From: Listeria valentina | GTDB lineage: Bacteria > Bacillota > Bacilli > Lactobacillales > Listeriaceae | Assembly: GCF_011800755.1 (NCBI RefSeq) | Contig: NZ_JAATJW010000016.1 | Span: 1-45,306 of the forward strand | Reading direction: 5' to 3' | DNA length: 45,306 bases | Shown here: positions 16,248 through 24,389 of the stretch, in pieces | Position numbering within the stretch: the stretch's first letter is position 1 | Layout of the letters: every line of letters begins with the position of its first letter | Made by a program: the position numbers and the translations under genes | The notes under the pieces: generated by a model | The model's input: the letters and a program-made list of their open reading frames with translations, nothing else | Told to the model about the DNA's origin: nothing | Databases searched by the model: none

Positions 16248-16586
16248 GTGGTCAAAATCCGCAGTGATATCTTAAGAGGCCACGTGGATTCGATTATTTT
16301 GCGGATTCTTTCGGATGGTGATTCCTATGGATATGCGATTTCGAAGGAAATTGGTGATCGGACGAAAGAAAAATTTCAAATTAAGGAAGCGACGCTTTAT
16401 GCGGTTTTTCAACGGCTCGAAAAAAAGGGCTTGATAAAAAGCTATTACGGAGATCGCAGTCATGGCGGCAAGCGAAAGTATTATTCGCTAACGCGGCGCG
16501 GGGAACTTTATTTGAATGAAATGATTGAAGAATGGCAAGAAATTAAAGAAGTGATTAACGTCTTTTTGGAGGAGAGGGAAAATTGA
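16248..16586 (+). CDS. PadR-family transcriptional regulator
   Basis: A 112-residue winged-helix protein with the PadR pattern: R-S-D-I-L-R-G-H-V-D-S-I-I-L-R-I-L, G-D-S-Y-G-Y-A-I-S-K-E-I, E-A-T-L-Y-A-V-F-Q-R-L-E-K-K-G-L-I, and the wing G-G-K-R-K-Y-Y-S-L-T-R-R-G. The start is odd: GTG 16248 directly abuts the GGGAGG ribosome site and leaves no spacer. The natural spacing would put initiation at AAA-ATC (16254-16259), where there is no ATG/GTG/TTG. It is translationally coupled to the next gene (TTGA overlap) and likely represses the three-gene operon from the palindrome upstream. Inducer unknown, perhaps cell-envelope stress. Confidence 0.88.
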   Translation: MVKIRSDILRGHVDSIILRILSDGDSYGYAISKEIGDRTKEKFQIKEATLYAVFQRLEKKGLIKSYYGDRSHGGKRKYYSLTRRGELYLNEMIEEWQEIKEVINVFLEEREN

Positions 16587-16993
16587 GAAGAATATATGAA
16601 TTTGTAGAAAAGTTGTTTGATGATGTACCTGAGACGGAACGTTCTGAGCAAGTCAAAGAAGAAATTATGCAAGACATGGAAGAAAAGGTATATGACTTGA
16701 TGCACGAAGGTAAATCCCAAGAAGATGCAATCAATAAGGTGATTATTGAATTTGGCGATTTTGATGAAATTAAAGAGGAACTAAAAATTGGTGGAAGTAA
16801 GAAGCTAGGTTTTGCAAAACTAAACTTAGGATTTTCAATTTGGGGCAGTATTCTCATCATTGCTTTGATGGTATTTATCAATTTTTACTATACACCTAAA
16901 GTGATTTGGTTCATTTACCCAACTTTTGCTGTTTTATGGTGGCCACTTGCTATGTTTTATTATTTAAATCGCAAAAAAGAGGAGCTGAAATAA
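16583..16993 (+). CDS. Permease-prefix-like membrane protein with one WWPL hairpin
   Basis: A 136-residue protein. Residues 1-68 form a soluble helical 'permease prefix/DUF1700-like' domain (V-P-E-T-E-R-S-E-Q-V-K-E-E-I-M-Q-D-M-E-E-K), common in genes following PadR regulators. Residues 75-130 are a two-helix hairpin ending V-I-W-F-I-Y-P-T-F-A-V-L-W-W-P-L, the same unit that is repeated in the next gene. TTG 16583 overlaps the PadR stop codon, with GGAGGAGAGGG just upstream. Its product probably acts with the next protein in the membrane. Function unknown. Confidence 0.75.
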   Translation: MRRIYEFVEKLFDDVPETERSEQVKEEIMQDMEEKVYDLMHEGKSQEDAINKVIIEFGDFDEIKEELKIGGSKKLGFAKLNLGFSIWGSILIIALMVFINFYYTPKVIWFIYPTFAVLWWPLAMFYYLNRKKEELK

Positions 16994-16994
16994 C

Positions 16995-17783
16995 ATGGAT
17001 AAAAGTACAAGAGGGTTTTTAGCATTTAGTTCGTTTCTTATCGCGGGTTTTTTAATAGCCCTTAATTTTCTTGTTTTTCCTGGAGGAGATTGGTCTTTTT
17101 ATACGGCTATTTTACTTTTAGTCCCGATTTTATTCTTTTTGCTTGATGGCAGTCGCCATTTGAAATTGTTTTCTGTTTTATGCAGTGTACTCATTATAGC
17201 AGTGCTTACGATTATAAATTTAAGAGAAACACCAAATTATTTGTGGGTGCTATATGCGATTCCAGCAGTTCTCGCTTGGCCTCTTGTCATTTTAATGGGA
17301 GAACGTGCTGCATCATTTATTTATTCGACACTCGCGAGTTTGCTACTTGTTCTTAGTTATATTTTGCTAAATGTTTATTTCGAACCGAGTTTTCCTTTTA
17401 GCATTTTCACAACGTTCGCGATTATGTGGTGGCCGCTTTCAGTTGGCATCAACTATTTCCCACGCGGCTTTTCAGTCGTTGCTACCATTTGGCTGATTTT
17501 GTTTTTCATTGTTGCTAATGCGGTCACAACAGATGTGATTTGGTGGATTTATCCTGCGTTTGCTAGTTTATTTTGGCCGCTTTCGATCCTGCTTGCACGG
17601 TATCTGCTGACTTATTCGATTATTTCGACATTATTGCTTAGTATCTTTTTTATTGTCGTCAATGTGATTACTTCGCGCGAAACCATTTGGGCAATCTATC
17701 CTATTTTCGGAATCTTATGGTGGCCACTTTCGATTTATTTCTTCGTGTATCGGCGCAAACAAACAAAAGAAAAATTTAGTTAG
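16995..17783 (+). CDS. Membrane protein made of five WWPL hairpin repeats
   Basis: A 262-residue protein with about ten hydrophobic helices. It consists of five units of about 50 residues; four end in a W-P-L motif at about residues 95, 146, 194 and 243, each preceded by a Y/I-x-x-F/I-P-x-F-A-type turn (V-I-W-W-I-Y-P-A-F-A, T-I-W-A-I-Y-P-I-F-G). The first unit is degenerate. The preceding protein carries one unit of the same design. It starts 1 bp after that gene's stop. No signature of a known transporter or enzyme is seen. A PadR-controlled envelope protein is the likeliest role. Confidence 0.75.
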   Translation: MDKSTRGFLAFSSFLIAGFLIALNFLVFPGGDWSFYTAILLLVPILFFLLDGSRHLKLFSVLCSVLIIAVLTIINLRETPNYLWVLYAIPAVLAWPLVILMGERAASFIYSTLASLLLVLSYILLNVYFEPSFPFSIFTTFAIMWWPLSVGINYFPRGFSVVATIWLILFFIVANAVTTDVIWWIYPAFASLFWPLSILLARYLLTYSIISTLLLSIFFIVVNVITSRETIWAIYPIFGILWWPLSIYFFVYRRKQTKEKFS

Positions 17784-17850
17784 TTTTTTCTGGTTCTTTC
17801 ATAAACAGATGGTATAATAAAAATTGAATCTGTTGAAAGCGGGAAATTAG

Positions 17851-18372
17851 ATGTTAAAAACGAAGAAATTTTGGATTATAGTAAGTTTTGCTTGTGTTTT
17901 ATTGATTATGGGAACACTTTTGAAGTCTTCCTCGCAAACCTATGATGAGCAATCACTTGTTCCGATGATGGACAAAGTTTTGGCAGGAAAGCCTCTTGAA
18001 GGAGCGTTGTCTCATATCTCATTCATGTACGCTGGAGAAGAAGTGAGTATTTCGAACTTAGGCTACAGCAAATTTTTGGAATTCTTCATTCGAAAAGGTG
18101 CTCACTTTATGACATATTTTGTTATGGGAGCGGGGCTATTTGCTGGTATTTATCTCTTAGGAGGAAGAAAACGCTTAGCATTTCTTGTAGCGCTCCTCGT
18201 TCCACTTTTATTTGCAGCAAGTGATGAAATTCATCAGCATTTTACAGGTGGGCGAACGCCGCTTGTGCAGGACGTGATTTTAGATTTCTGCGGGGCGACA
18301 GTTGGTGCTCTGATATGCTTTTGGCTATTTCGACACTTTAAAAAACGCAAAAATAACCGCCGAACAGCTTAG
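17851..18372 (+). CDS. VanZ-family membrane protein
   Basis: A 173-residue VanZ-like protein with an N-terminal helix, a 60-residue extracytoplasmic loop and three more helices. The family core is present: R-K-G-A-H-F-M-T-Y-F-V-M-G, S-D-E-I-H-Q-H-F, G-R-T-P-L-V-Q-D-V-I-L-D-F-C-G-A. VanZ confers low-level teicoplanin resistance in enterococci by an unknown route; most homologues are uncharacterised. The ATG follows AAAGCGGGA. It lies 67 bp after the repeat protein and could belong to the same transcript. Confidence 0.88.
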   Translation: MLKTKKFWIIVSFACVLLIMGTLLKSSSQTYDEQSLVPMMDKVLAGKPLEGALSHISFMYAGEEVSISNLGYSKFLEFFIRKGAHFMTYFVMGAGLFAGIYLLGGRKRLAFLVALLVPLLFAASDEIHQHFTGGRTPLVQDVILDFCGATVGALICFWLFRHFKKRKNNRRTA

Positions 18373-18393
18373 AAAAAATCTAAGCTGTTTTTT
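18363..18393 (+). terminator. Terminator overlapping the vanZ-like stop
   Basis: AACAGCTTAGA (18363-18373), loop AAAAA, TCTAAGCTGTT (18379-18389), T run. The TAG stop lies in the left arm. Confidence 0.9.
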
Positions 18394-18421
18394 TATAGCA
18401 AGAAAGTGAGGGATTTGGAAA

Positions 18422-18799
18422 ATGGAAATTTATTTACCAAAAAGTTGTGAAAATGCACCTCGGAAAAAAATCGTGGCCGACTTTACGATCGCTTTATTAA
18501 AGCAAACAGAGGAAGCAGTCAAGGAACACGCGGCTCCTGATATTCAGATTAAATATCTTCATGAAAAACGAACGATTGTGGGAATTGATGATGTACTTAG
18601 TTATTTGCAAAAGAAAAGGACGAATGAAATCTGCCGGGTGGAAGTAGATCAAGTTTTGACGCATGGTAAAGGATCAGCGATTAATGGTCAACTTTTTTTG
18701 GCGAACGAGCAAGTGATCGATTTTTGTTACGTTTATTTATTCGCTAGTACTTTGAAAACAGCAAAAGTAAAGGAAATAAAATCGTATTGGCTTATATAA
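18422..18799 (+). CDS. Unrecognised small soluble protein
   Basis: A 125-residue protein without membrane segments or signal peptide. The pattern of an N-terminal helix pair followed by strands (I-C-R-V-E-V-D-Q-V-L-T-H-G-K-G-S-A-I-N-G, V-I-D-F-C-Y-V-Y-L-F) resembles the NTF2/SnoaL-like fold: the G-x-G-S-A/x-N-G turn before two strands is typical. I cannot assign a substrate. The ATG follows a GAGGGA site. Single gene. Confidence 0.65.
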   Translation: MEIYLPKSCENAPRKKIVADFTIALLKQTEEAVKEHAAPDIQIKYLHEKRTIVGIDDVLSYLQKKRTNEICRVEVDQVLTHGKGSAINGQLFLANEQVIDFCYVYLFASTLKTAKVKEIKSYWLI

Positions 18800-18920
18800 A
18801 AAAGTTAGAAAAACTTGGCGGTTATTTCTTACGCAAATCATTAAAAATCATATAGTAAACAGGTTTGAAAATGAGTGAATAGGGAAGTAGAAAGGAGACT
18901 AAAAGAAAGAAGGTAATCAC

Positions 18921-20069
18921 ATGGAACAACGAGAAAGGTTGCAGATTCTAAAGGATATCATAAACATTGATTCAACGAATGGAAACGAAGAAGCAGTGGC
19001 CAACTATTTAGGAGAATTACTTTCAAGACACGGAATTGACTCGAAAAAAGTTCAGTACGCGGAAAAGCGCGCTAGCTTAGTCAGTGAAATCGGCGATGGC
19101 GGGAACCGAGTATTGGGACTTTCTGGTCACATGGATGTCGTGGATGCGGGGGATCCTTCAAAATGGACGTACCCACCTTTTGAAGCGACGGAAAAAGATG
19201 GAAAACTTTACGGACGTGGCTCAACAGACATGAAATCAGGACTTGCGGCGATGGTGATCGCGATGATTGAACTGAAAGATGAAAAGAAAAATTTACCAGG
19301 AAAGGTAAAACTGTTAGCCACCGTCGGAGAAGAGGTTGGAGAGCTAGGAGCAGAACAACTTACATCGGAAGGTTATGCGGATGATCTGGATGCCCTCATC
19401 ATTGGGGAACCAAGCGGTCCACGGATTTGGTATGCCCACAAAGGCTCAATGAATTATACAGTCACTTCTTACGGCAAGAATGCTCACAGTTCGATGCCAG
19501 AGTTTGGGGTCAATGCCATTGATAATTTAGCCTTGTTTTATAACGAAGTAGAAAAATTTGTGGCTTCCGTTAAGGAAACGAATCCCTTACTTGGAAACTT
19601 TACGCACAATGCAACGGTGATTTCCGGTGGGAACCAAGTGAATAGTATTCCTGAACTTGCGAAGATGCAAGGGAATATTCGGACGATACCTGAAGTGGAT
19701 AATGACGAAATTAAAAATGTATTTGCGAAAATCGTGGACAAGTTAAATGCAGAAAAAAATGTGAAATTGGAACTTGTCTGGGATTACGATAAGCTTCCAG
19801 TCTTTAGTGATAAAGATTCGGATATTGCGAAAATTGGTCAGGTTGCATATGAAAAACAAGCAGGTCAAAAAATTGACTTAGTTACTTCACCGGGAACAAC
19901 CGATGCAGCCGAGTTCATCAAAGCGAAAAAAGAGTTCCCAGTGATTATTTTCGGTCCTGGTGTCATTGAAACCGCGCATCAAATTGATGAATATGTAGCA
20001 ATCGAAAATTATACGGATATGATTGAAGTCTACAAAGAAATGATTATCCAATTTCTAGCTGAAAAATAA
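18921..20069 (+). CDS. M20 peptidase, DapE/ArgE-type deacylase
   Basis: A 382-residue M20 metallopeptidase, probably succinyl-diaminopimelate desuccinylase or a related deacylase. Metal and catalytic motifs are visible: S-G-H-M-D-V-V (first zinc His and Asp), Y-G-R-G-S-T-D-M-K-S-G (bridging Asp), V-G-E-E-V-G (catalytic Glu-Glu), I-I-G-E-P-S-G, and the late F-G-P-G-V-I-E-T-A-H-Q with the last His ligand. The dimerisation domain spans about 175-285 (H-K-G-S-M-N-Y-T-V-T). Listeria has such a gene annotated dapE. AAGAAGG lies before the ATG. It is convergent with the PBP gene across a shared terminator. Confidence 0.88.
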   Translation: MEQRERLQILKDIINIDSTNGNEEAVANYLGELLSRHGIDSKKVQYAEKRASLVSEIGDGGNRVLGLSGHMDVVDAGDPSKWTYPPFEATEKDGKLYGRGSTDMKSGLAAMVIAMIELKDEKKNLPGKVKLLATVGEEVGELGAEQLTSEGYADDLDALIIGEPSGPRIWYAHKGSMNYTVTSYGKNAHSSMPEFGVNAIDNLALFYNEVEKFVASVKETNPLLGNFTHNATVISGGNQVNSIPELAKMQGNIRTIPEVDNDEIKNVFAKIVDKLNAEKNVKLELVWDYDKLPVFSDKDSDIAKIGQVAYEKQAGQKIDLVTSPGTTDAAEFIKAKKEFPVIIFGPGVIETAHQIDEYVAIENYTDMIEVYKEMIIQFLAEK

Positions 20070-20072
20070 ACC

Positions 20073-20110
20073 AAAAGAAGCGTTCAAACGTGAGTTTGAA
20101 CGCTTCTTTT
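20073..20110. terminator. Bidirectional terminator between the M20 peptidase and PBP genes
   Basis: AAAAGAAGCGTTCAAAC (20073-20089), loop GTGA, GTTTGAACGCTTCTTTT (20094-20110): a 17-bp perfect stem with A tract before and T tract after, serving both converging genes. Confidence 0.93.
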
Positions 20111-20111
20111 T

Positions 20112-22139
20112 TTAAAAGTCTGCAATCACGGATTTTAAGCGGTCAATGACGAGGCTACTTCCGCCTCGGCCTTTTACATCTTCAATCATGCCGACGAGTA
20201 GCGCATCTGGCTGATCTGCGTTAAAGGCATATATAAAGCCATTTTCATCGCCATCTTCACCTTGTTTTTGCTTCAACTCGGCTGTCCCGGTTTTTGCCGC
20301 CAAATTTTTGCCACTTACTGCAAGGCCATGTGCCGTTCCGTTTGGATCAGAAACCGTTTTAATGAGTGCTTCTTTCACAGTATCTGCGGATTCTTTCTTC
20401 ACGGCTTGCTGAGGCGCTTTGGCTTTTTGTGAAACGGTGAGTTTTGGATAAACCGTTTTGCCTCCGTTTGCAATGGCAGAATAAAGTGCAGCCTGCTCAA
20501 TCGGGCTCATCAAGAGTTGCCCTTGGCCGTAAGCTGTGTCTGCCAAGAGAATTTCAGATTTCAGTCCCTCATTTGAAATTTGAGCAGCTTTCATTTCGAT
20601 TGGCAAGTCAGCATATTTTTCGCCAAAATTGAATTTCTTGAGTTCCTTTTCAAATCGCTCGGCACCAATCTCCAGTCCTTCTTGCGCAAAATAAATATTA
20701 TCCGAGTAAACGAGCGCATCCACCATATTGACATGAGCTTTCTCATGCACGCGCGTTACCGAATATTTGCCCCAAGAAGCATCTTTTTGCCACTTCAAGC
20801 CGCTGATGTCACGTACCTTACCTGGCTTAGTCACGCCAAGATCGAGTCCAATTGCTGCTGTGATCGTCTTAAAAGTGGAGCCCGGCGCATAGCGAGCGGC
20901 ATAACGCGCAAGAAATGGCATCCGCTCATCTTCACTGTATTTTTTATAATCTTCCGTGCGAATTCCGGCTGCCATTTGGTTGGCATCATAAGAAGGCGTG
21001 CTGACAAGAGCGAGCAGTTCCCCGTTTTGCGGATTAATCACAGTCGCGGCTCCTGTTTCTTTTGCTAGTCCTGCATAAGTTTTTTGCTGTAAATCGGCAT
21101 CGATCGTAAGCTTAATTGTTTTTCCATCTTTCCTTGCAACTTTTTGCAAGGTCGTTTCGTGTTTCGTGCGGTCATTAACGATTTTAATGGTTCCGCCGCT
21201 TTCCCCGTGTAAATCTTTATCATAATAACGCTCAAGACCTGTTTTTCCGATTACATCGCCAACTTTTAATTGGGGATTTTTTTCGATATCTTCGGCGCTC
21301 ACTTCCCCGACGTAACCAAGTAAGTGAGAAGAGGCTTGGTTGAGCGGATAAGTGCGCAATACTTTTTGTGAGTAAGCGATCCCAGTTAAGTCAGATGTTA
21401 CGCCATCAAAAACAGTTTTTAACGGAACAAAACTATCTTTTTTCACCCATTTTTGTTCGAGCGCTTCTTCGATTTCAGATACAGGGACTTTGATTTCCTT
21501 GCTGATTGCGGCGATTCGTTTTGCTTTTTCATCACCGCTTGCAAGTAGTTTTGGGACAACCCCAACTTCATAAAAATTTCCCATGGTCGCGAGTTTTTCT
21601 CCAGTTCGATCGACAATATCGCCGCGACGGGCTTCATCTGTTTCAAGGCGAACTTTGTCATCAGCCACCATTCCCGGGAAAATGAGTGCTGGTTTCCAAT
21701 TGATTTTCCACTCATCTTCATCTTTGGCTTTCGAAATTGTCGTTTTATATGTTTGATTTTTTAGTTTTCCAAGGCTCGTTCGCATAGAAAGTTCATAGCT
21801 AAGGTCATAAATACGGCTATTTGCGCCAGGTTTGACTTTTAAATTTTTAACAGTAATATCCTGAACCCCGACACCGCCATACACGACTTGATATTTTTCT
21901 TGCAAGCGCTTTTTTGTAAAACCGACCTCTTTTAAAGAATCTGTAGTGACGTCTTGCGCGAGTTGCTTATATTTTCCTTCTTTTAAGTTTGTAGTGAAGG
22001 ATTCCGCTACTTGCTTGGCCTTTTTGTCTGCAGACTGATTCAAGAAAACAAAGAAAAGCGCTGCTGCAGCAATCAAAAGGACCACAATACTACCAAAAGT
22101 GATTTGCCAGCCTTTTCGTTTGTAAATTGGTTGTTTCAC
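20112..22139 (-). CDS. Class B penicillin-binding protein (MecA_N/PBP3 type)
   Basis: 675 residues from GTG 22139. The frame extends 7 codons further, but those codons are the ribosome site itself (AAAGGAGG, 7 bp before GTG). One membrane anchor (about 12-32) is followed by an NTF2-like MecA_N domain (about 40-155), a PBP dimerisation domain (about 160-325) and a transpeptidase domain. Active-site motifs are S421-T-F-K, S479-D-N and K616-T-G. It cross-links peptidoglycan outside the membrane. The layout matches PBP3 of B. subtilis, MecA and the listerial Lmo0441, which contributes to beta-lactam tolerance. Divergent from an LCP gene, as I recall for Listeria. Confidence 0.92.
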   Translation of the reverse strand: MKQPIYKRKGWQITFGSIVVLLIAAAALFFVFLNQSADKKAKQVAESFTTNLKEGKYKQLAQDVTTDSLKEVGFTKKRLQEKYQVVYGGVGVQDITVKNLKVKPGANSRIYDLSYELSMRTSLGKLKNQTYKTTISKAKDEDEWKINWKPALIFPGMVADDKVRLETDEARRGDIVDRTGEKLATMGNFYEVGVVPKLLASGDEKAKRIAAISKEIKVPVSEIEEALEQKWVKKDSFVPLKTVFDGVTSDLTGIAYSQKVLRTYPLNQASSHLLGYVGEVSAEDIEKNPQLKVGDVIGKTGLERYYDKDLHGESGGTIKIVNDRTKHETTLQKVARKDGKTIKLTIDADLQQKTYAGLAKETGAATVINPQNGELLALVSTPSYDANQMAAGIRTEDYKKYSEDERMPFLARYAARYAPGSTFKTITAAIGLDLGVTKPGKVRDISGLKWQKDASWGKYSVTRVHEKAHVNMVDALVYSDNIYFAQEGLEIGAERFEKELKKFNFGEKYADLPIEMKAAQISNEGLKSEILLADTAYGQGQLLMSPIEQAALYSAIANGGKTVYPKLTVSQKAKAPQQAVKKESADTVKEALIKTVSDPNGTAHGLAVSGKNLAAKTGTAELKQKQGEDGDENGFIYAFNADQPDALLVGMIEDVKGRGGSSLVIDRLKSVIADF

Positions 22140-22355
22140 CCGTTTTCCTCCTTTTTTCAAGAAACTGAATGGTTGCTTTTTTTGAATCGATTCTTCTTTA
22201 CAATTAATAATATAGCAAAATTCTGCTCAGAAAGGCATGTTTTTAAATTTCTTTAATAATTCTTATAAGTTTATTGTTCACCTTTTGATTTGATTTAGTG
22301 TAAGATGAAGGAAGAAAATGCAAAGCTTTGCAAAAAATGAGTTGAGGTGGAAGTT

Positions 22356-23285
22356 ATGGCACGACATGCTGAGCGAAAAAAAATGAGAAAAGGGCGAGTT
22401 TTCGGCACGATTTTAGTGTTGCTACTTATTCTAGTGTTGGTGTTCGGTGTAATCGGCTTTTTCCAATATAAATCAAGTTTGAAAAAGGCTGAAAATGCCA
22501 GTCAAATGAAGAGTTTTGAATTTAACGGAGCGAAAACGGAAGGAAATGAAATCAATGTGCTCTTCATCGGAAGTGATTCGCGTGGTGCGGACCAAGGGCG
22601 TTCCGACTCACTGATGATTGCGCATTATGATAAAAAAACGAAAAAACCCAAACTCGTTTCTTTGATGCGAGATACGTATGTTGATATTCCTGGACACGGG
22701 AAAAATAAAATTAATGCAGCTTATTCGTATGGGGGACCAGAACTTATTAGGCAAACAGTCGAAGAAAATTTTGGTGTGAAATGTAATTATTATGTAGTCA
22801 CGAATTTTGATAGTTTCGCGAAGATTATTGATGTCCTTGCGCCAGACGGCATTGAAATTGACGCGGAGAAGGATATGTCGGAAAACATTGATGCGAACAT
22901 TAAAGCTGGAAAGCAAAAGATGGATGGGCACACGTTGTTACAATACGCTAGGTTCCGTCATGACGCGGAAGGCGACTTCGGGCGTGTCCGTAGGCAACAA
23001 CAAGTACTAAGCGCGGTGAAAGAACAAGCGATCACTGCGACAAGTATTTTCAAAATGCCAAGCGTACTTGGGACCGTGCAAGGTTACACGTCGACAGATT
23101 TACCAACTTCACTTGTTTTAAAAACGGGGGCAGATTTTGTACTGGGTCGCACGGATGACCTTAAAACTCTCACCGTTCCAGTGAAAGGAACTTGGGAAAA
23201 TCAACGGATTGCTGGGGCTGGATCGGTTCTGCGGATTGATATTGCTGCGAATCAAAAAGCGATTCAAGATTTTTTCGATAAGTAA
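22356..23285 (+). CDS. LytR-CpsA-Psr (LCP) family glycopolymer transferase
   Basis: 309 residues from ATG 22356 (GAGGTGG 6 bp upstream; an in-frame GTG at 22347 lies within that site). A short basic cytoplasmic start, one membrane helix (about 17-38) and an extracytoplasmic LCP domain carry F-I-G-S-D-S-R-G and R-S-D-S-L-M-I-A-H (the pyrophosphate-binding Asp/Arg set), L-M-R-D-T-Y-V-D-I-P-G-H-G, N-A-A-Y-S-Y-G-G, and Q-Y-A-R-F-R-H-D-A-E-G-D-F-G-R-V-R-R-Q. LCP enzymes join wall teichoic acid or other glycopolymers to peptidoglycan. Single gene with its own terminator. Confidence 0.93.
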   Translation: MARHAERKKMRKGRVFGTILVLLLILVLVFGVIGFFQYKSSLKKAENASQMKSFEFNGAKTEGNEINVLFIGSDSRGADQGRSDSLMIAHYDKKTKKPKLVSLMRDTYVDIPGHGKNKINAAYSYGGPELIRQTVEENFGVKCNYYVVTNFDSFAKIIDVLAPDGIEIDAEKDMSENIDANIKAGKQKMDGHTLLQYARFRHDAEGDFGRVRRQQQVLSAVKEQAITATSIFKMPSVLGTVQGYTSTDLPTSLVLKTGADFVLGRTDDLKTLTVPVKGTWENQRIAGAGSVLRIDIAANQKAIQDFFDK

Positions 23286-23296
23286 AGGAAATTAAG

Positions 23297-23329
23297 CCGC
23301 TTTTCTTCTTAATGAGAAAAGCGGTTTTT
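23297..23329 (+). terminator. Terminator after the LCP gene
   Basis: CCGCTTTTCT (23297-23306) pairs with AGAAAAGCGG (23315-23324), followed by T5. Confidence 0.9.
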
Positions 23330-23351
23330 CTATGGAAATAAAAAATTTTTA

Positions 23352-23439
23352 AAAAAGCGCTTGTTTAATTAAACGTTTAATGATATTATTTTCTTTGAAG
23401 AATGCGCTTTCTTTTTGGTTATTAAATTAAACGTTTAAC
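23352..23439 (+). promoter_or_regulatory. LacI-type twin operators and cre-like sites before the nucleoside operon
   Basis: TTAAACGTTTAA occurs twice (23369-23380 and 23427-23438), perfect 12-bp palindromes with the central CG typical of LacI-family operators, 58 bp centre to centre. Between and before them lie AAAAAGCGCTTGTT (23352-23365) and AGAATGCGCTTTCT (23399-23412), both resembling CcpA cre boxes. The second operator sits just before the first gene's ribosome site. The spacing suits looping or roadblock repression by the LacI-type protein encoded at the end of the operon. Confidence 0.75.
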
Positions 23440-23453
23440 TGGAGGTAAAGAAA

Positions 23454-24371
23454 ATGCGGAAAATACCTTTGATTATTGACACGGACCCTGGAATTGATGA
23501 TGCAGTTGCGATTTCTTTTGCCATGTTTCATCCCAAAGTCGATTTAAAATTGATTACAACGGTTGCTGGAAATGTAAGCGTTGACAAAACGACGGAAAAT
23601 GCCTTGAAGCTTGTCGAGTTTTTTGGAAGTGATATTCCGGTTGCGCGGGGCTGTCAAGAGCCGCTACTTAAGACGCTTGAAGATAGTAGCGAAATTCATG
23701 GTGAATCAGGAATGGACGGATTTGATTTTGGAACGCCAACTCGCAAAGTCCTTCCTGAGCATGCAGTCGAAGCTTTGCGAAAAACGTTATTAGGAAGTGA
23801 AGAACCGGTTACGCTCATGCCGATAGCCGCTTTAACGAACATCGCTTTACTATTCAAACTATATCCTGAAACTAAAAGCAAAGTGAAAGAAATTGTACTG
23901 ATGGGCGGTAGCTTAAGTCGTGGAAACACAACAACTGCAGCGGAATTCAACATTTTTACTGATCCAGAAGCAGCCGCAATTTTGTTTGAATCCGGTGTGA
24001 AAATCACGATGATTGGACTGGATGTCACAAGTCGAGCGGTCTTGATGCAAAAAGAAGTGGAACAAATCAAGACGATGAACCGAGCTGGTGAAATGTTTGC
24101 AGCACTCTTTTCACATTATCGCGGCGGCAGTATGAAAACAGGGCTTAAAATGCACGATGTTTGTGCCTTAGCTGCGATTGTTGAGCCAGAGTTGTTCGAC
24201 TTTGCGGATACCTTCGTTGAAATCGAAACGGGTAAAGGACCTGCAAACGGAGCAACGGTAGCCGATTTGAAAATGAAGTACCATAGGGAAACAAATTCCA
24301 CAGTAGCCCTTGATGTCCACGTAGAAAAATTTAGAGAATGGTTTCTTGAAATGCTCGAACAAACAAAATAA
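23454..24371 (+). CDS. Ribonucleoside hydrolase (inosine-uridine preferring family)
   Basis: A 305-residue nucleoside hydrolase that splits the N-glycosidic bond of ribonucleosides, giving ribose and free base. The diagnostic N-terminal calcium cluster D-T-D-P-G-I-D-D-A is at about 9-17. V-L-M-G-G-S, N-I-F-T-D-P-E-A-A and H-D-V-C-A-L-A complete the active site. Length and motifs fit RihA/B/C; purine or pyrimidine preference cannot be read here. It is the first gene of an operon with permease, ribokinase and LacI-type regulator, so the pathway is uptake, hydrolysis, then ribose phosphorylation. GGAGG precedes the ATG. Confidence 0.92.
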   Translation: MRKIPLIIDTDPGIDDAVAISFAMFHPKVDLKLITTVAGNVSVDKTTENALKLVEFFGSDIPVARGCQEPLLKTLEDSSEIHGESGMDGFDFGTPTRKVLPEHAVEALRKTLLGSEEPVTLMPIAALTNIALLFKLYPETKSKVKEIVLMGGSLSRGNTTTAAEFNIFTDPEAAAILFESGVKITMIGLDVTSRAVLMQKEVEQIKTMNRAGEMFAALFSHYRGGSMKTGLKMHDVCALAAIVEPELFDFADTFVEIETGKGPANGATVADLKMKYHRETNSTVALDVHVEKFREWFLEMLEQTK

Positions 24372-24389
24372 AAGGGGGACTTCTAGAAA

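Noticed and set aside
16583-17783. LiaF/PspC-type envelope stress proteins
   Set aside because: The PadR setting fits, but no PspC or DUF4097 motif is visible and the WWPL repeats are different.
22140-22160. Seven-codon extension of the PBP gene (TTG start)
   Set aside because: These codons are the AAAGGAGG ribosome site for GTG 22139.
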